Positions 6,693 through 18,248 are shown, numbered from the stretch's first letter. The stretch is DNA of 64,000 bases from Usitatibacter palustris (GCF_013003985.1 NZ_CP053073.1:1488001-1552000); one strand, 5' to 3'. A program made the numbers and translations. Notes: generated by a model from the sequence alone, not told the origin.

Positions 6693-9224
6693 ATGAAGAT
6701 GGTGAGGACAATACGAACCGGAGTAGCCATTGCGCTGCTCCTCGGGGCCTCGATCGCGGCGCACGCTGCGGGCCTCGGCAAGCTCACGGTCACGTCGGCG
6801 CTCGGTCAGATCCTGGCAGCAGAGATCGACCTGGTATCGATTCAACCCGGTGAGTTCGACACACTGACCGCTCGCGTCGCCTCTCCTGAGGCTTATCGCG
6901 AAGCGCGCATTGAATATTCCAGCGTCCTGCGCTTGCTGCGCTTCTCGGTCGAGAAGCGTCCCAACGGCCAGGCCTACCTGAAGATCTCGAGCATCGGCCC
7001 GATCAACGAGCCGTTCGTCGATGTGCTCATTGAGATGACCTGGCCCGCCGGCCGCATCCAGCGCGAGTACCCGATTCTTCTGGATCCGCCAGGGTTCGCG
7101 GAAGGGCGCGTGCCACAGGCCGCAGCCCCTCCAACCGCAACGGTTCAGGCAACGCCGCCGCCGGCCGCCGCGCCGGCGGTTGCACCTTCGGCGTCGGGTT
7201 CTTCGGCCCCGAGCGCTCCGGCAACCACCGGTTCGCCCTCCGCACAAGCAGAACTCAACACCGCGAAGCCCGCCCCCAGCCCCGCGCTCATCGGTTCGCC
7301 CGCCGGCGAAACCTATGGCCCCGTCCAGAAGGGCGAAACGCTGCGCAAGATCGCAGGTGAAGTGAAGCCTTCCTCGGTGAGCATGGAACAGATGCTCGTC
7401 GCGCTCTATCGCGAGAACCAGGCCGCGTTCGTCGACAGCAACATGAACCGCCTGAAGGCCGGACAGATCCTCAAGGTTCCGTCGGCGGAAGAGATCGGCA
7501 AGATCGAAGACAAGGAAGCCAACAAGGAAATCCGCACGCACGTCGCCAACTGGAACACGTACCGCGAGTCGCTCGCCGGTGGCGTGAGCACCCTCCCGGC
7601 ACGTACGCAGGCTTCCAGCGCTTCCTCGGGTCGCATCGCCTCGGCCGCCGTGCCGCCGCCTGCGCCGGCCCCCGCCGAAGGCAAGGACACCCTCAAGCTC
7701 TCGAAGTCCGAATCCGGCAAGGGCGGAGCGGGCAAGGGCGGCTCCGACCGTGTGAGCGCGCTCCAGGAAGAAGTGATCTCCAAGGACAAGGCGCTCAAGG
7801 AATCGCAGTCGCGCGTCACCGAGCTCGAGAAGCAGATCCGCGACATGCAGCGCCTGCTGGACCTCAAGGCCGCCGCGCCGGTGAAGCCTGACGACAAGGC
7901 GAAGCCCGGCGACAAGAAGATCCCGGACGCGCCCAAGGTTGCCGAGGCTCCCAAGAAGGAAGAGCCGAAGAAGGAAGAGCCCAAGAAGGAAGCCGCGAAG
8001 CCCGCGGAGCCGCCGAAGGTCGCGGAAGTGAAGCCGGCGGAGACGAAGCCCGCTGAAGCGCCGAAGCCCGCGGAAGCCCCGAAGGTTGCCGAAGCACCGA
8101 AGCCTGCCGAACCCAAGCCCGCCGCCAAGAAGGCCGCGCCGCCCCCGCCGCCCCCCGGCTTGATGGATGAGCTGATGGACAACCCCGCGTACCTTGCCGC
8201 CGGCATCGGTGGCATCGGACTGCTGGGGTTGGGTGGTTTCCTCTGGGCCCGACGACGAAAGCAGCGGGCTGAGGCCGGACCTTCGAGCTCGATGACGAGC
8301 GCCTTCCCCTCCGACCTTAAGCCCAACACCGTCACGGGGAAGTCGGGTGGTGGGCTGGTGGACACAGGTAACAGCTCGTTCCTCACCGACTTCGACAAGA
8401 CTGGCCCCGGCTCGATCGACACGGATGAAGTCGATCCCGTCGCCGAGGCCGAGGTCTACATCGCCTATGGCCGCGATGCGCAGGCCGAGGAAATCCTCAA
8501 GGAAGCGATGGCGCGCGACAAGAGCCGCCATGAGATCGCGCTGAAGCTCCTCGAGATCTACCACGCCCGCAAGAGCTCCACGGCGTTCGAGAACGTCGCG
8601 AAGGAACTGCACGCGCAGGTCGGCGACAACCATCCGTTGTGGCAGAAGGCCGCCGCGATGGGCGCGCAGATCGATCCGACGAACCCGCTCTACGTGGCCG
8701 CTGCCTCCGGTACGTCGACGTACCAGGCCATGGCGCCTGCGGCACCGCCGAAGCCCGACCTCGACTTCGACCTCGAGGGCAGCTCGCAGGCGGTGAGCGA
8801 CCTGGATACCTCGTCGGCGCCCGCCTTCGACCTGGACCTCGATTCGAACAAGCCCGCAACGGACCTGGACCTCGATGCGCCCTCGTCGATGGATATCGAC
8901 CTTGCGCCCGCGGCCCCGGTCGCCGAAGCGCCGAAGGAAAAGCCCTCGTTCGACTTCGACCTCTCCGGCCTTGATTTCCCGGGCAGTGGCGCTGACAAGA
9001 CGATCGCCCCCTCCGCGCCCGCGAGCTCGGGCATGGCGGACCTCAACCTCGACATGGGTGATTCCGGCGGTGGCAGCGATGCCGTGAGCACCAAGCTCGA
9101 ACTGGCCAAGGCCTACCTCGAGATCGGTGACAAGGACGGTGCCCGCGAGATCCTCCAGGAAGTCGCGAAGGAAGGCTCCGCCTCCCAGAAGGCCGAAGCG
9201 AATTCGTTGATCGCTTCGCTCTAG
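6693..9224 (+). CDS. fimV: FimV/HubP-family polar hub protein
   Basis: A large inner-membrane protein that organises cell-pole functions such as type IV pili and twitching. From the ATG at 6693 the domains are: signal peptide (about 1-25), FimV N-terminal domain (26-135), Ala/Pro-rich linker, a LysM peptidoglycan-binding domain (about 207-263), a coiled coil near 350-400, a long Lys/Pro/Ala/Glu repeat region, a transmembrane helix after P-P-P-P-P-P-G-L-M-D-E-L, and an acidic cytoplasmic part with TPR-like helices ending in the conserved FimV C-terminal motif (KLELAKAYLEIGDKDGAREI). An in-frame ATG at 6648 would add 15 residues before the signal peptide and is less likely. Order asd-fimV-truA is conserved. 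Confidence 0.93.
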   Translation: MKMVRTIRTGVAIALLLGASIAAHAAGLGKLTVTSALGQILAAEIDLVSIQPGEFDTLTARVASPEAYREARIEYSSVLRLLRFSVEKRPNGQAYLKISSIGPINEPFVDVLIEMTWPAGRIQREYPILLDPPGFAEGRVPQAAAPPTATVQATPPPAAAPAVAPSASGSSAPSAPATTGSPSAQAELNTAKPAPSPALIGSPAGETYGPVQKGETLRKIAGEVKPSSVSMEQMLVALYRENQAAFVDSNMNRLKAGQILKVPSAEEIGKIEDKEANKEIRTHVANWNTYRESLAGGVSTLPARTQASSASSGRIASAAVPPPAPAPAEGKDTLKLSKSESGKGGAGKGGSDRVSALQEEVISKDKALKESQSRVTELEKQIRDMQRLLDLKAAAPVKPDDKAKPGDKKIPDAPKVAEAPKKEEPKKEEPKKEAAKPAEPPKVAEVKPAETKPAEAPKPAEAPKVAEAPKPAEPKPAAKKAAPPPPPPGLMDELMDNPAYLAAGIGGIGLLGLGGFLWARRRKQRAEAGPSSSMTSAFPSDLKPNTVTGKSGGGLVDTGNSSFLTDFDKTGPGSIDTDEVDPVAEAEVYIAYGRDAQAEEILKEAMARDKSRHEIALKLLEIYHARKSSTAFENVAKELHAQVGDNHPLWQKAAAMGAQIDPTNPLYVAAASGTSTYQAMAPAAPPKPDLDFDLEGSSQAVSDLDTSSAPAFDLDLDSNKPATDLDLDAPSSMDIDLAPAAPVAEAPKEKPSFDFDLSGLDFPGSGADKTIAPSAPASSGMADLNLDMGDSGGGSDAVSTKLELAKAYLEIGDKDGAREILQEVAKEGSASQKAEANSLIASL

Positions 9225-9240
9225 AAAGCTTGCAAGAATA

Positions 9241-9273
9241 GGGGCAGGCCCCAGGGCCTGCCCCTTTGTTTTT
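9241..9273 (+). terminator. Intrinsic terminator after fimV
   Basis: GGGGCAGGCC (9241-9250), loop CCAG, GGCCTGCCCC (9255-9264), then TTTGTTTTT. The stem is perfect. It ends only 13 bases before the truA start, so truA must be reached by read-through or by a promoter in the end of fimV. Confidence 0.92.
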
Positions 9274-9286
9274 GCAGCCCCCAAAC

Positions 9287-10090
9287 ATGCGCATGGCACT
9301 CGGCATCGAGTACGACGGCACCGCCTTCTGCGGGTGGCAGACGCAGCCGGGCGGCTGTGGCGTGCAGGACCACCTGCAGGCCGCGCTGAGCCGCTTTGCC
9401 GACGCACCCATCGAAGTCACCGCCGCGGGCCGTACGGACGCCGGAGTCCACGCTACAGGGCAGGTCGTGCACTTCGACACCGACGCTGTGCGCGAGAACG
9501 TCTCGTGGGTGCGCGGACCCAACACCTTCCTCGATCCCCGGGTTCGGGTCGTGTGGGCCAAGACCGTGCCGGATGACTTCCACGCGCGCTACAGCGCCCG
9601 CTCGCGCACGTACCACTACCTCCTGCTGGATGACCCCGTGGCACCCGCCGCGCTGCACGATCGCGTGGGCTGGTTCCACCTGCCGCTCGATGTCGGGGCG
9701 ATGAAGTACGCGGCGAAGTCGCTCGTGGGCGAGCACGATTTCAGCGCCTTCCGCGATGCGCAATGCCAGGCGAAGAGCCCGGTGCGGGACGTTTATGAGG
9801 TGCGCGTGGAGCGCGTGCGGAGCCTCGTCATCTTTACGCTGCGGGCCAATGCGTTTCTCCACCACATGGTGCGCAACATCGTGGGTTCGCTTGTGTACGT
9901 GGGTGCGGGCCGGCAGCCCGAGACCTGGCTCCTGGAGCTGCTCGAAGGGCGCGATCGCAAGCTCGCCGCGCCCACGTTCGCCGCCGAGGGCTTGTACCTC
10001 TCGGCCGTCGAGTATGATTCCGCGTTCGCGTTGCCGGCCTTCCGCCGCAACGCATTGCTCGAAGTCGCCCGGGTAGTCGATGGTTCCTGA
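9287..10090 (+). CDS. truA: tRNA pseudouridine(38-40) synthase
   Basis: TruA converts U38-U40 of the tRNA anticodon stem to pseudouridine. The catalytic Asp sits in GRTDAGVHATGQVVHF, and IEYDGTAFCGWQTQ opens the protein as in the family. The ATG at 9287 gives 267 residues and begins after the fimV terminator; a TTG at 9266 in the same frame would lie inside the terminator stem and was rejected. The gene overlaps trpF by 11 bases. Confidence 0.95.
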   Translation: MRMALGIEYDGTAFCGWQTQPGGCGVQDHLQAALSRFADAPIEVTAAGRTDAGVHATGQVVHFDTDAVRENVSWVRGPNTFLDPRVRVVWAKTVPDDFHARYSARSRTYHYLLLDDPVAPAALHDRVGWFHLPLDVGAMKYAAKSLVGEHDFSAFRDAQCQAKSPVRDVYEVRVERVRSLVIFTLRANAFLHHMVRNIVGSLVYVGAGRQPETWLLELLEGRDRKLAAPTFAAEGLYLSAVEYDSAFALPAFRRNALLEVARVVDGS

Positions 10091-10715
10091 CCCCAAAATT
10101 CAACGCACACGCATCAAGATCTGCGGCATTCGCGAGAAGGCCCACGCGTTGCTTGCGGCGACCGAGGGCGCGGATGCGATCGGCCTGGTTTTTCACGCGC
10201 CAAGCCCGCGTGCGATCGAGCCCGCGCGTGCCGCGGAGATCGCCGATGCACTTCCGCCGTTCGTGATGGCGGTCGGACTCTTCGTCGATGCCCCTGAAGC
10301 GCGCGTGCGTGAAGTCCTCGCGGCGGTGCCCCTCGACCTGCTGCAATTCCACGGTGACGAAAGCCCTTCCTACTGCGAGCAGTTTGGCAAGCCCTACGTG
10401 CGCGCGGTGCGCATGGAGGAGAGGGTCAATTTGGTAGAATGTGCGCGTATGTTCTCCCGAGCGAAAGCGCTGTTGCTCGATGCGCATGTGCCCGGAGAAA
10501 AAGGCGGTACCGGGCGAGCATTCGACTGGTCGCGCATCCCACGCAACCTGTCGCGCCCCGTGATCCTCTCGGGCGGACTCGACGCTGCCAACGTCGGCCG
10601 CGCGATCCGGGAAGTCGGGCCCTGGGCCGTGGATGTCTCGAGCGGCGTGGAAAGCGAACGGGGAGTCAAAGACCCCGCGAAGATCACCGCATTCATTCGG
10701 AGCGCGCGAGCGTGA
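10080..10715 (+). CDS. trpF: Phosphoribosylanthranilate isomerase
   Basis: TrpF performs the Amadori rearrangement in tryptophan biosynthesis. The 211-residue TIM barrel shows the N-terminal RIKICGIR with the catalytic Cys, the phosphate-binding LSGGL and VDVSSGVES near the end. It begins inside truA and its stop overlaps the trpB GTG (GTGA), indicating translational coupling in a truA-trpF-trpB-trpA-accD-folC operon. Confidence 0.96.
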   Translation: MVPDPKIQRTRIKICGIREKAHALLAATEGADAIGLVFHAPSPRAIEPARAAEIADALPPFVMAVGLFVDAPEARVREVLAAVPLDLLQFHGDESPSYCEQFGKPYVRAVRMEERVNLVECARMFSRAKALLLDAHVPGEKGGTGRAFDWSRIPRNLSRPVILSGGLDAANVGRAIREVGPWAVDVSSGVESERGVKDPAKITAFIRSARA

Positions 10716-11911
10716 AACCCTACGACCTCCCGGACGCCGCCGGACACTTCGGCACTTATGGCGGAGTCTTCGTTGCGGAGACGCTGCGGGCGGCCCTCGA
10801 CGAGCTCACGATCGCCTATTCGACCGCGCGCGAAGATCCGGCTTTCCAGGCGGAGCTTGCGGACGAGCTCGAGCACTACGTCGGCCGTCCCAGCCCCGTC
10901 TATCACGCGAAGCGCCTGTCGGCGGATCTCGGCGGCGCGCAGATCTACTTGAAGCGCGAAGACCTGAATCACACGGGCGCGCACAAGGTGAACAACACCG
11001 TGGGCCAGGCGCTGCTTGCGCGGCGCATGGGCAAGCCCCGCGTGATCGCGGAAACGGGCGCCGGACAGCACGGTGTTGCTTCGGCCACCGTCGCCGCGCG
11101 CTACGGCATGGAATGCGTCGTGTACATGGGCAGCGAGGACATCGCGCGCCAGGCGCAGAACGTGCACCGCATGAAGCTGCTCGGTGCGACGGTCGTTCCC
11201 GTCGAGAGCGGCTCGAAGACCCTCAAGGACGCGCTCAACGAAGCGATGCGCGACTGGGTCACGAACGTGGGCAACACGTTCTACATCATCGGCACCGTCG
11301 CGGGACCGCATCCGTACCCGATGATGGTTCGCGATTTCAATTCCGTGGTCGGCAAGGAGTGCGTGACGCAGATGCCCGCCATCGCCGGTCGCCAACCCGA
11401 TGCCGTGCTCGCGTGCGTGGGCGGCGGCTCGAATGCGATGGGCATCTTCTTCTCGTACATTCCCGATGAGAAAGTGAAGCTCATCGGCGTGGAGGCGGGC
11501 GGCCTGGGCATTTCCACGGGCAAGCACGCGGCCTCGATCACCGCCGGATCGCCGGGCGTTCTCCACGGCAATCGCACGTATCTTTTGCAGGACGCGAACG
11601 GGCAGATCACCGAGACGCATTCGGTCTCCGCGGGTCTCGACTATCCGGGCGTGGGTCCGGAGCACGCATGGCTGCACGACACGGGCCGTGCGCAATACGT
11701 TTCCGTCACCGATGACGAAGCGCTTCATGCCTTCCACACGCTGTGCCGCACCGAGGGCATCATCCCGGCGCTCGAGTCGAGCCACGCGATCGCCCATGCG
11801 ATGAAGATCGCGCCGACCATGAAGAAGGACCAGATCCTCCTCGTGAACCTCTCGGGCCGCGGTGACAAGGACATGCACACGGTGGCCAAGATGGCGGGAA
11901 TCACGCTTTGA
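10712..11911 (+). CDS. trpB: Tryptophan synthase beta chain
   Basis: TrpB condenses indole with serine using PLP. The PLP lysine is in [13 protein letters not shown] and the phosphate-binding loop is [10 protein letters not shown]. The start is GTG at 10712, sharing GTGA with the trpF stop, which gives 399 residues, the standard length. A longer in-frame extension upstream overlaps all of trpF and is not used. TrpA follows with a TTGA overlap, so the two subunits of the enzyme complex are translated together. Confidence 0.97.
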   Translation: MKPYDLPDAAGHFGTYGGVFVAETLRAALDELTIAYSTAREDPAFQAELADELEHYVGRPSPVYHAKRLSADLGGAQIYLKREDLNHTGAHKVNNTVGQALLARRMGKPRVIAETGAGQHGVASATVAARYGMECVVYMGSEDIARQAQNVHRMKLLGATVVPVESGSKTLKDALNEAMRDWVTNVGNTFYIIGTVAGPHPYPMMVRDFNSVVGKECVTQMPAIAGRQPDAVLACVGGGSNAMGIFFSYIPDEKVKLIGVEAGGLGISTGKHAASITAGSPGVLHGNRTYLLQDANGQITETHSVSAGLDYPGVGPEHAWLHDTGRAQYVSVTDDEALHAFHTLCRTEGIIPALESSHAIAHAMKIAPTMKKDQILLVNLSGRGDKDMHTVAKMAGITL

Positions 11912-12716
11912 GCCGCATCGCCGCGACCTTCGAAGCCCTGCGCAAGGAGAAGCGCAGCGCGCTGATTCCCTTCGTCACGGCGGGCGATCCTTCGCCCGCG
12001 CAGATGCCGGCCATCATGGATGCGCTCGTCGCCGGTGGCGCCGATGTGATTGAACTCGGCGTGCCGTTCTCCGATCCCATGGCCGATGGTCCCGCGATCC
12101 AGCGCTCCTCGGAGCGCGCGCTCAAGCACGGCGTGGGGCTGAAAGACATCCTCGGCATGGTGGCCACGTTCCGCAAGCGCAACGACAAGACGCCGATCGT
12201 GCTCATGGGCTACGCGAATCCCATCGAGCACATGGGCTACGCCGCATTCGTGAGCGAAGCGAAGAAGGCCGGCGTGGATGGCGTGCTGGTCGTTGATTCG
12301 CCGCCGGACGAGAGCGCCGAGTACCTGAAGGCACTCGAAGGCTCGGGCATCGATCCCATTTTCCTGCTCGCTCCGACGTCGACGCCGAAGCGTGTCGAGA
12401 GCGTTGCCAAGATCGCGAGCGGCTACATCTATTACGTGTCGTTGAAGGGCGTATCGGGTGCGTCGCACATCGACACGACCGACGTCGAAGCGGCGATCGC
12501 TCGCATCCGCAAGCAGACGAAGATTCCCGTGGGTGTCGGCTTCGGCATTCGTGACGCTGCGACGGCGACTCGCGTTGCCGGTTTCGCTGATGCCGTCGTC
12601 GTCGGCAGCCGCCTTGTCGATGAAATCGCGAACGCTCCGGCGGACGCCATCGCGCCGCGCCTGCAGGCGCTGGTGCGCGAGTTCCGCGCCGCGCTCGACA
12701 ACCTCGCGAGGGCCGC

Positions 12717-12720
<4 letters not shown>
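11908..12720 (+). CDS. trpA: Tryptophan synthase alpha chain
   Basis: TrpA cleaves indole-3-glycerol phosphate and channels indole to TrpB. The 270-residue barrel shows the catalytic Glu in [15 protein letters not shown] and the second catalytic Asp region near [12 protein letters not shown]. It uses a TTG start in the overlap TTGA with trpB, and its stop overlaps the accD start (ATGA). Confidence 0.96.
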
Positions 12721-13586
<866 letters not shown>

Positions 13587-13591
13587 AGCCG

Positions 13592-14848
13592 TTGCAGCGC
13601 TCGCTCGACGACTGGCTCGCCTACATCTCCGCGCAGCATCCCTCGGCCATCGCGCTGGGGCTCGACCGCGTCCGTGAGGTCGCCGGGCGCATGCAGCTCA
13701 AGCCGCCCAAGGTTGCGATCACTGTCGGTGGCACCAACGGCAAGGGTTCTACGTGTGCTTTCCTCGAGCGAATCCTTCTCGAGTGCGGCTACAAGGTCGG
13801 CTGCTACACCTCGCCGCATCTCATCCGCTACAACGAGCGCGTCCGCCTGCAGGGCGAGGACGTGGCCGATGCGCCGCTCGTGGAAAGCTTCGAGCGCGTC
13901 GAGGCGGCGCGCGGCAGCACACAGCTCACGTACTTCGAATACGGAACGCTCGCGGCGCTGTGGCTCTTCAACGAGCGCAACGTCGATTGCGCGATCCTCG
14001 AGGTGGGTCTCGGAGGGCGCCTCGACGCGGTGAACATCATCGATGCGGACGTTGCGATCGTCACCAGCGTGGATCTCGATCACCAGGCCTTTCTCGGCAA
14101 CACGCGGGAAGCAATCGGCGCGGAGAAGGCGGGCATCTTCCGCAAGGGCCGGCCCGCGCTCTTCGGCGACGTGGGTCCGCCCGAATCGCTCGTGAAGCAC
14201 GCGCAGGCGATCGGCGCGGACCTGCAGATCCTCGGCCGCGATTTCGGCTTCGCGCTGCAGGAGCGGCAGTGGGAGTTCCGAGGGCGGAGGAGCAAGAAGC
14301 ACGCGCTTCCGGTGCCCGCACTTCGCGGCACCTGGCAGTTGAAGAACGCCTCCTGCGCGATCGCGGCCCTCGATGAAGTCGCCGACCGTCTCCCGGTGTC
14401 GCTGGGCGAGATCAAGCGCGGCCTGACTCTCGTCCGCCTCACGGGCCGCCTTCAGGTGCTGCCCGGCCAGCCCGCGGTGGTACTCGACGTGGCGCACAAC
14501 CCGCACGCGGCGCGCTCGCTCGCCGACGGTCTCCTCGACATGGGCTTCTACCCGCGGACCATCGCCGTCTTCGCGATGCTCGCCGACAAGGACATCGGTG
14601 CGGTCATCGACGCGCTCAAGGGACGCATCGACGAGTGGTTCGTGGCGAGTGTCGCGAGCGACCGTGCGGCGAGCGCCACGCAGCTCACGGAGGCCCTCGC
14701 GGCGAGGGGATATGCGGGAGTAACGCGCTCGTTTGCCACGGTAGCCCAGGCACTCGACGCGGCGCGTCGGGAGGCAGCCCCCAATGATAGAATTTGCGTC
14801 TTTGGATCGTTCTATACCGTGGCCGAAGCGCTGGAAGCATCGCGTTAG
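13592..14848 (+). CDS. folC: Dihydrofolate synthase / folylpolyglutamate synthase
   Basis: FolC adds glutamate to dihydropteroate and to folates. The Mur-ligase-type P-loop TVGGTNGKGST, the segment GCYTSPHLIRYNERV and the C-terminal VLDVAHNPHAA are visible. The frame is open far upstream into accD, but the TTG at 13592, five bases after the accD stop, gives 418 residues and the normal N-terminus (Q-R-S-L-D-D-W-L). The SPOR-domain gene follows 17 bases later. Confidence 0.93.
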   Translation: MQRSLDDWLAYISAQHPSAIALGLDRVREVAGRMQLKPPKVAITVGGTNGKGSTCAFLERILLECGYKVGCYTSPHLIRYNERVRLQGEDVADAPLVESFERVEAARGSTQLTYFEYGTLAALWLFNERNVDCAILEVGLGGRLDAVNIIDADVAIVTSVDLDHQAFLGNTREAIGAEKAGIFRKGRPALFGDVGPPESLVKHAQAIGADLQILGRDFGFALQERQWEFRGRRSKKHALPVPALRGTWQLKNASCAIAALDEVADRLPVSLGEIKRGLTLVRLTGRLQVLPGQPAVVLDVAHNPHAARSLADGLLDMGFYPRTIAVFAMLADKDIGAVIDALKGRIDEWFVASVASDRAASATQLTEALAARGYAGVTRSFATVAQALDAARREAAPNDRICVFGSFYTVAEALEASR

Positions 14849-14865
14849 CCCGGAGACCCCGCGCC

Positions 14866-15528
14866 ATGTCGGAAACCCCGACCGCTGAACAGCTCGAAGT
14901 GCGACGCAAGGGCCGCCAGCGGCTCATAGGCGCTGTCGCGATCGTCCTCCTCGCCGTGGTCTTCGTTCCGATGGTCCTCGACCCCGAGCCCAATCGCGAA
15001 CGCAAGGAACCCGCGCTCACGATTCCCTCCAAGGACGCAGTAGCACCTCTCCCGGCGCCGACGCCCGCAAAGGCCGCAGCTGAAGCGCCCAAGGCTGCGG
15101 AAACGAAGCCTGCGGAGACCAAGCCTGTCGAGGCTCCCAAGCCCGCGCCCGCCACCGCCGCAGTGAAGCCCGTCGAGTCCAAGGTCCTCAATTCGAAGCC
15201 TTCGTCGATTCCCGCCCCTGCGCCGGCGAGCGTCGCTGCCGCTGCGCCGCCTCCCGCAGCACCTGTAGCTGCTGCCGCTCCGCCTGCTGTCGCTCCGAAG
15301 CTCGAAGGCTTCGCGGTGCAAGTAGGCGCCTTCGGCGACGAAGAGAAGCTCAAGCAGGCGCGCGCCAAGCTCGCCGCCGCGAAGATCACGCATTTCACCG
15401 AACGCATTCCTTCGAGCGGGCTCACGCGCCTGCGCGCGGGTCCATACCCCACCAGGGAAGCAGCCGAGAAGGCGCAGGTCGCAGTTGCAGCCGCGGGCCT
15501 CGAAGGCAAGGTCGTCCCGCTGCCATGA
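14866..15528 (+). CDS. dedD: SPOR-domain cell-division protein, DedD-like
   Basis: A 220-residue bitopic inner-membrane protein. A short cytoplasmic tail with R-R-K-G-R-Q-R is followed by one transmembrane helix (about residues 20-40), an Ala/Pro/Lys-rich periplasmic linker, and a C-terminal SPOR domain ([19 protein letters not shown] to the end) that binds denuded septal peptidoglycan. It lies in the dedD slot after folC. The usual next gene, cvpA, is missing and purF follows after 19 bases. Confidence 0.88.
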   Translation: MSETPTAEQLEVRRKGRQRLIGAVAIVLLAVVFVPMVLDPEPNRERKEPALTIPSKDAVAPLPAPTPAKAAAEAPKAAETKPAETKPVEAPKPAPATAAVKPVESKVLNSKPSSIPAPAPASVAAAAPPPAAPVAAAAPPAVAPKLEGFAVQVGAFGDEEKLKQARAKLAAAKITHFTERIPSSGLTRLRAGPYPTREAAEKAQVAVAAAGLEGKVVPLP

Positions 15529-15547
15529 AAGCGCCTACACTCTAGCC

Positions 15548-17068
15548 ATGTGCGCCATCATCGGAGTCGTCGCGCGCAGCCCCGTCAACCAGATCATCTA
15601 CGACGGGCTGACGGTCCTGCAGCATCGTGGACAGGATGCCGCGGGCCTGGTCACGGCCGAGGGCCACAGCTTCCACATGCACAAAGGCGGCGGTCTCGTG
15701 CGCGACGTGTTCCGCACGCGCGACATGCGCAACCTCGTGGGCCACATGGGCATCGGCCACTGCCGCTATCCCACCGCGGGCAGCGCCTCGTCGGTCGCCG
15801 AATCGCAGCCGTTCTACGTGAACTCGCCCTTCGGCATCACGCTCGGGCACAACGGCAACCTCGTGAATTCCGACCAGCTGCGCAACGAGCTCTTCGCCGA
15901 GGATCGGCGCCACGTCAACACGAATTCCGATTCCGAGGTGCTGCTGAACGTCCTCGCGCACGAGATCACGGACGCCTCGCAGGGCAGCCCGCGCCTCGAC
16001 CCGGACATGATCTTCAAGGCGGTCTCCGGCGTGCATCGCCGAGTGAAGGGCGCCTACGCGGTGGTCGCGATGATCGCCGGCTACGGCCTGCTCGCCTTCC
16101 GCGATCCCTTCGGCATCCGCCCGCTGATCATCGGCCGCGCGGATACGGAGAAGGGCGTGGAGTTCATGGTCGCCTCCGAAAGCGTCGCGCTCGACACGAT
16201 GAACTTCAAGGTGATGCGCGACGTCGCACCCGGCGAAGCGATCCTCATCGACGAGAGCGGCAACTTCCACGCGCGCATCTGCGCCGAGAAGACGCAGCTC
16301 AACCCGTGCATCTTCGAATACGTGTACCTCGCGCGGCCCGACTCCGTGATCGACGGCATCTCGGTCTACGAGAGCCGCCGCAACATGGGCAAAAGCCTCG
16401 CCGACAAGATCAAGTCGCTGGGCTTGCGCGACGAGATCGACGTCGTCATTCCGATTCCCGATTCCAGCCGCCCGAGCGCGCTCGAAGTCGCCGCGAAGCT
16501 GAAGAAGCCGTACCGCGAAGGCTTCATCAAGAACCGCTACATCGGCCGCACGTTCATCATGCCCGGCCAGGAGCTGCGCCGGCGCAGCGTGCGCCAGAAG
16601 CTGAACGCGATGGCGATCGAGTTCCGCGGCAAGAACGTGCTGCTCGTCGATGATTCGATCGTGCGTGGCACCACCAGCCGCGAGATCGTGTCGATGGCGC
16701 GCGAGAGCGGCGCCAACAAGGTGTTCTTCGCCTCCGCCGCGCCGCCCGTTCGCTTCCCGAACGTGTACGGCATCGACATGCCCTCGCGCGCGGAGCTCAT
16801 CGCCAACGGCCGCGACGAAGCGCAGATCGCCGAGGCGATCGGTGCGGACGCCGTGATCTACCAGGAGCTCGACGCCCTCATCGAAGCCGTGCGCACCTGC
16901 AACCCGGCGATCGAGCGCTTCGATTGCTCGTGCTTCGACGGCAACTACATCACGGGCGACGTCTCGGAGTCGTACCTCGCCTCCATCGAGGCCTCGCGCG
17001 CCGACGGCGAGTCGCAGACGCGGCTGTCGAGCTACCAGCTCGACCTCGGCCTCTCCACCGTCGACTAG
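15548..17068 (+). CDS. purF: Amidophosphoribosyltransferase
   Basis: PurF makes phosphoribosylamine from PRPP and glutamine, the first step of purine synthesis. The ATG at 15548 places Cys directly after Met (M-C-A-I-I-G), the Ntn nucleophile of the glutaminase domain, which fixes the start. The PRPP-binding loop is [14 protein letters not shown]. The length of 506 residues is standard. MetZ follows 4 bases after the stop, and cvpA is absent upstream. Confidence 0.97.
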   Translation: MCAIIGVVARSPVNQIIYDGLTVLQHRGQDAAGLVTAEGHSFHMHKGGGLVRDVFRTRDMRNLVGHMGIGHCRYPTAGSASSVAESQPFYVNSPFGITLGHNGNLVNSDQLRNELFAEDRRHVNTNSDSEVLLNVLAHEITDASQGSPRLDPDMIFKAVSGVHRRVKGAYAVVAMIAGYGLLAFRDPFGIRPLIIGRADTEKGVEFMVASESVALDTMNFKVMRDVAPGEAILIDESGNFHARICAEKTQLNPCIFEYVYLARPDSVIDGISVYESRRNMGKSLADKIKSLGLRDEIDVVIPIPDSSRPSALEVAAKLKKPYREGFIKNRYIGRTFIMPGQELRRRSVRQKLNAMAIEFRGKNVLLVDDSIVRGTTSREIVSMARESGANKVFFASAAPPVRFPNVYGIDMPSRAELIANGRDEAQIAEAIGADAVIYQELDALIEAVRTCNPAIERFDCSCFDGNYITGDVSESYLASIEASRADGESQTRLSSYQLDLGLSTVD

Positions 17069-17072
17069 TCCC

Positions 17073-18245
17073 ATGGCATCCGACCACAAGCCCGACACCC
17101 TGGGGGTGCGAGCCGGGGGAATCCGCAGCGATTTCCAGGAGCACTCGGAAGCGCTCGTCCTCTCCACGAGCTTCGTCTACAAGAGTGCCGCCGAGGCCGC
17201 GCGCAAGTTCGCGAACGAAGAGCCCGGCTACATCTATTCGCGTTTCACCAATCCCACGGTCACGATGTTCCAGGACCGCCTCGCCGCGCTCGAAGGCGCG
17301 GAGGCGTGTGTCGCGACATCGACCGGCATGGCGGCGGTGGCGACCACGGTCTTCGGGTTGCTGAAGGCGGGCGATCACATGATTGCCGCACGCGGCGTGT
17401 TCGGGACCGTCGTGCCGCTCTTCGACCAGATCCTGTCCAAGTTCAACGTCGAAACCACATGGGTCGATCCCCGCGACGCCGACGCGTGGGTGAAGGCGGT
17501 TCGCCCGAACACCAAGCTCTTCTTCGTGGAGTCGCCGTCGAATCCCGCGCTCGAGATCGCCGACATCGCGGCACTCGCAACACTCGCGAAGAAGTCCGGT
17601 GCGATCCTCGCCGTGGACAACGCCGTGTGCTCGCCGGCGCTGCAGCAACCGATCAAGTTCGGCGCCGACCTCGTGATCCACTCGGCTACCAAGTACTTGG
17701 ACGGCCAGGGCCGCGTCCTCGCGGGCGCGATTGCCGGCCGCAAGGACCTTGTCAGCGGTCCGCTCTATCAATTCGTGCGCACCGCAGGCCCGGCCATTTC
17801 CCCGTTCAACGCATGGGTGTGCCTGAAGGGCATGGAGACACTCGGCATCCGCATGCAGGCGCAGTCGGCCAATGCGCTCGAAGTCGCGCGCTGGCTCGAA
17901 GCCCACAAGGGCGTGCAGCGCGTGATCTATCCCGGATTGAAATCGCATCCGCAGCACGCGCTCGCCAAGCGCCAGCAGTCGGCGGGCGGCGCGGTGCTTT
18001 CGTTCGTCGCCCGGGGCGGCCGCGAAGCGGCGTGGAAGATCATCGATGCGGTGAAGCTGATTTCCATCACCGCGAACTTCGGCGACGTGAAGAGCACGAT
18101 CTGCCATCCCGCCACCACGACGCACGCGCGGCTCACGCCCGCGGAGCGCGAAGCGGCCGGCATCGGCGAGGGCATGATCCGGCTCGCGGTCGGACTCGAG
18201 AATCCCGCCGACGTCTGCGCGGACCTGGAGCGGGGACTTTCTTAA
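17073..18245 (+). CDS. metZ: O-succinylhomoserine sulfhydrylase
   Basis: A PLP enzyme of the Cys/Met metabolism family that makes homocysteine from O-succinylhomoserine and sulfide. The PLP lysine is in HSATKYLDGQGRVLAG, and the opening T-L-G-V-R-A-G fits MetZ. It has 390 residues. The purF-metZ pairing is common in betaproteobacteria, which favours MetZ over cystathionine gamma-synthase or O-acetylhomoserine sulfhydrylase, although substrate choice cannot be proved from the sequence. Confidence 0.9.
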   Translation: MASDHKPDTLGVRAGGIRSDFQEHSEALVLSTSFVYKSAAEAARKFANEEPGYIYSRFTNPTVTMFQDRLAALEGAEACVATSTGMAAVATTVFGLLKAGDHMIAARGVFGTVVPLFDQILSKFNVETTWVDPRDADAWVKAVRPNTKLFFVESPSNPALEIADIAALATLAKKSGAILAVDNAVCSPALQQPIKFGADLVIHSATKYLDGQGRVLAGAIAGRKDLVSGPLYQFVRTAGPAISPFNAWVCLKGMETLGIRMQAQSANALEVARWLEAHKGVQRVIYPGLKSHPQHALAKRQQSAGGAVLSFVARGGREAAWKIIDAVKLISITANFGDVKSTICHPATTTHARLTPAEREAAGIGEGMIRLAVGLENPADVCADLERGLS

Positions 18246-18248
18246 GCA

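Noticed and set aside
6654..9407. 917-codon open frame on the minus strand over fimV
   Set aside because: Shadow frame of the repetitive Lys/Pro/Ala/Glu region of fimV; low-complexity Leu/Arg/Gly product.
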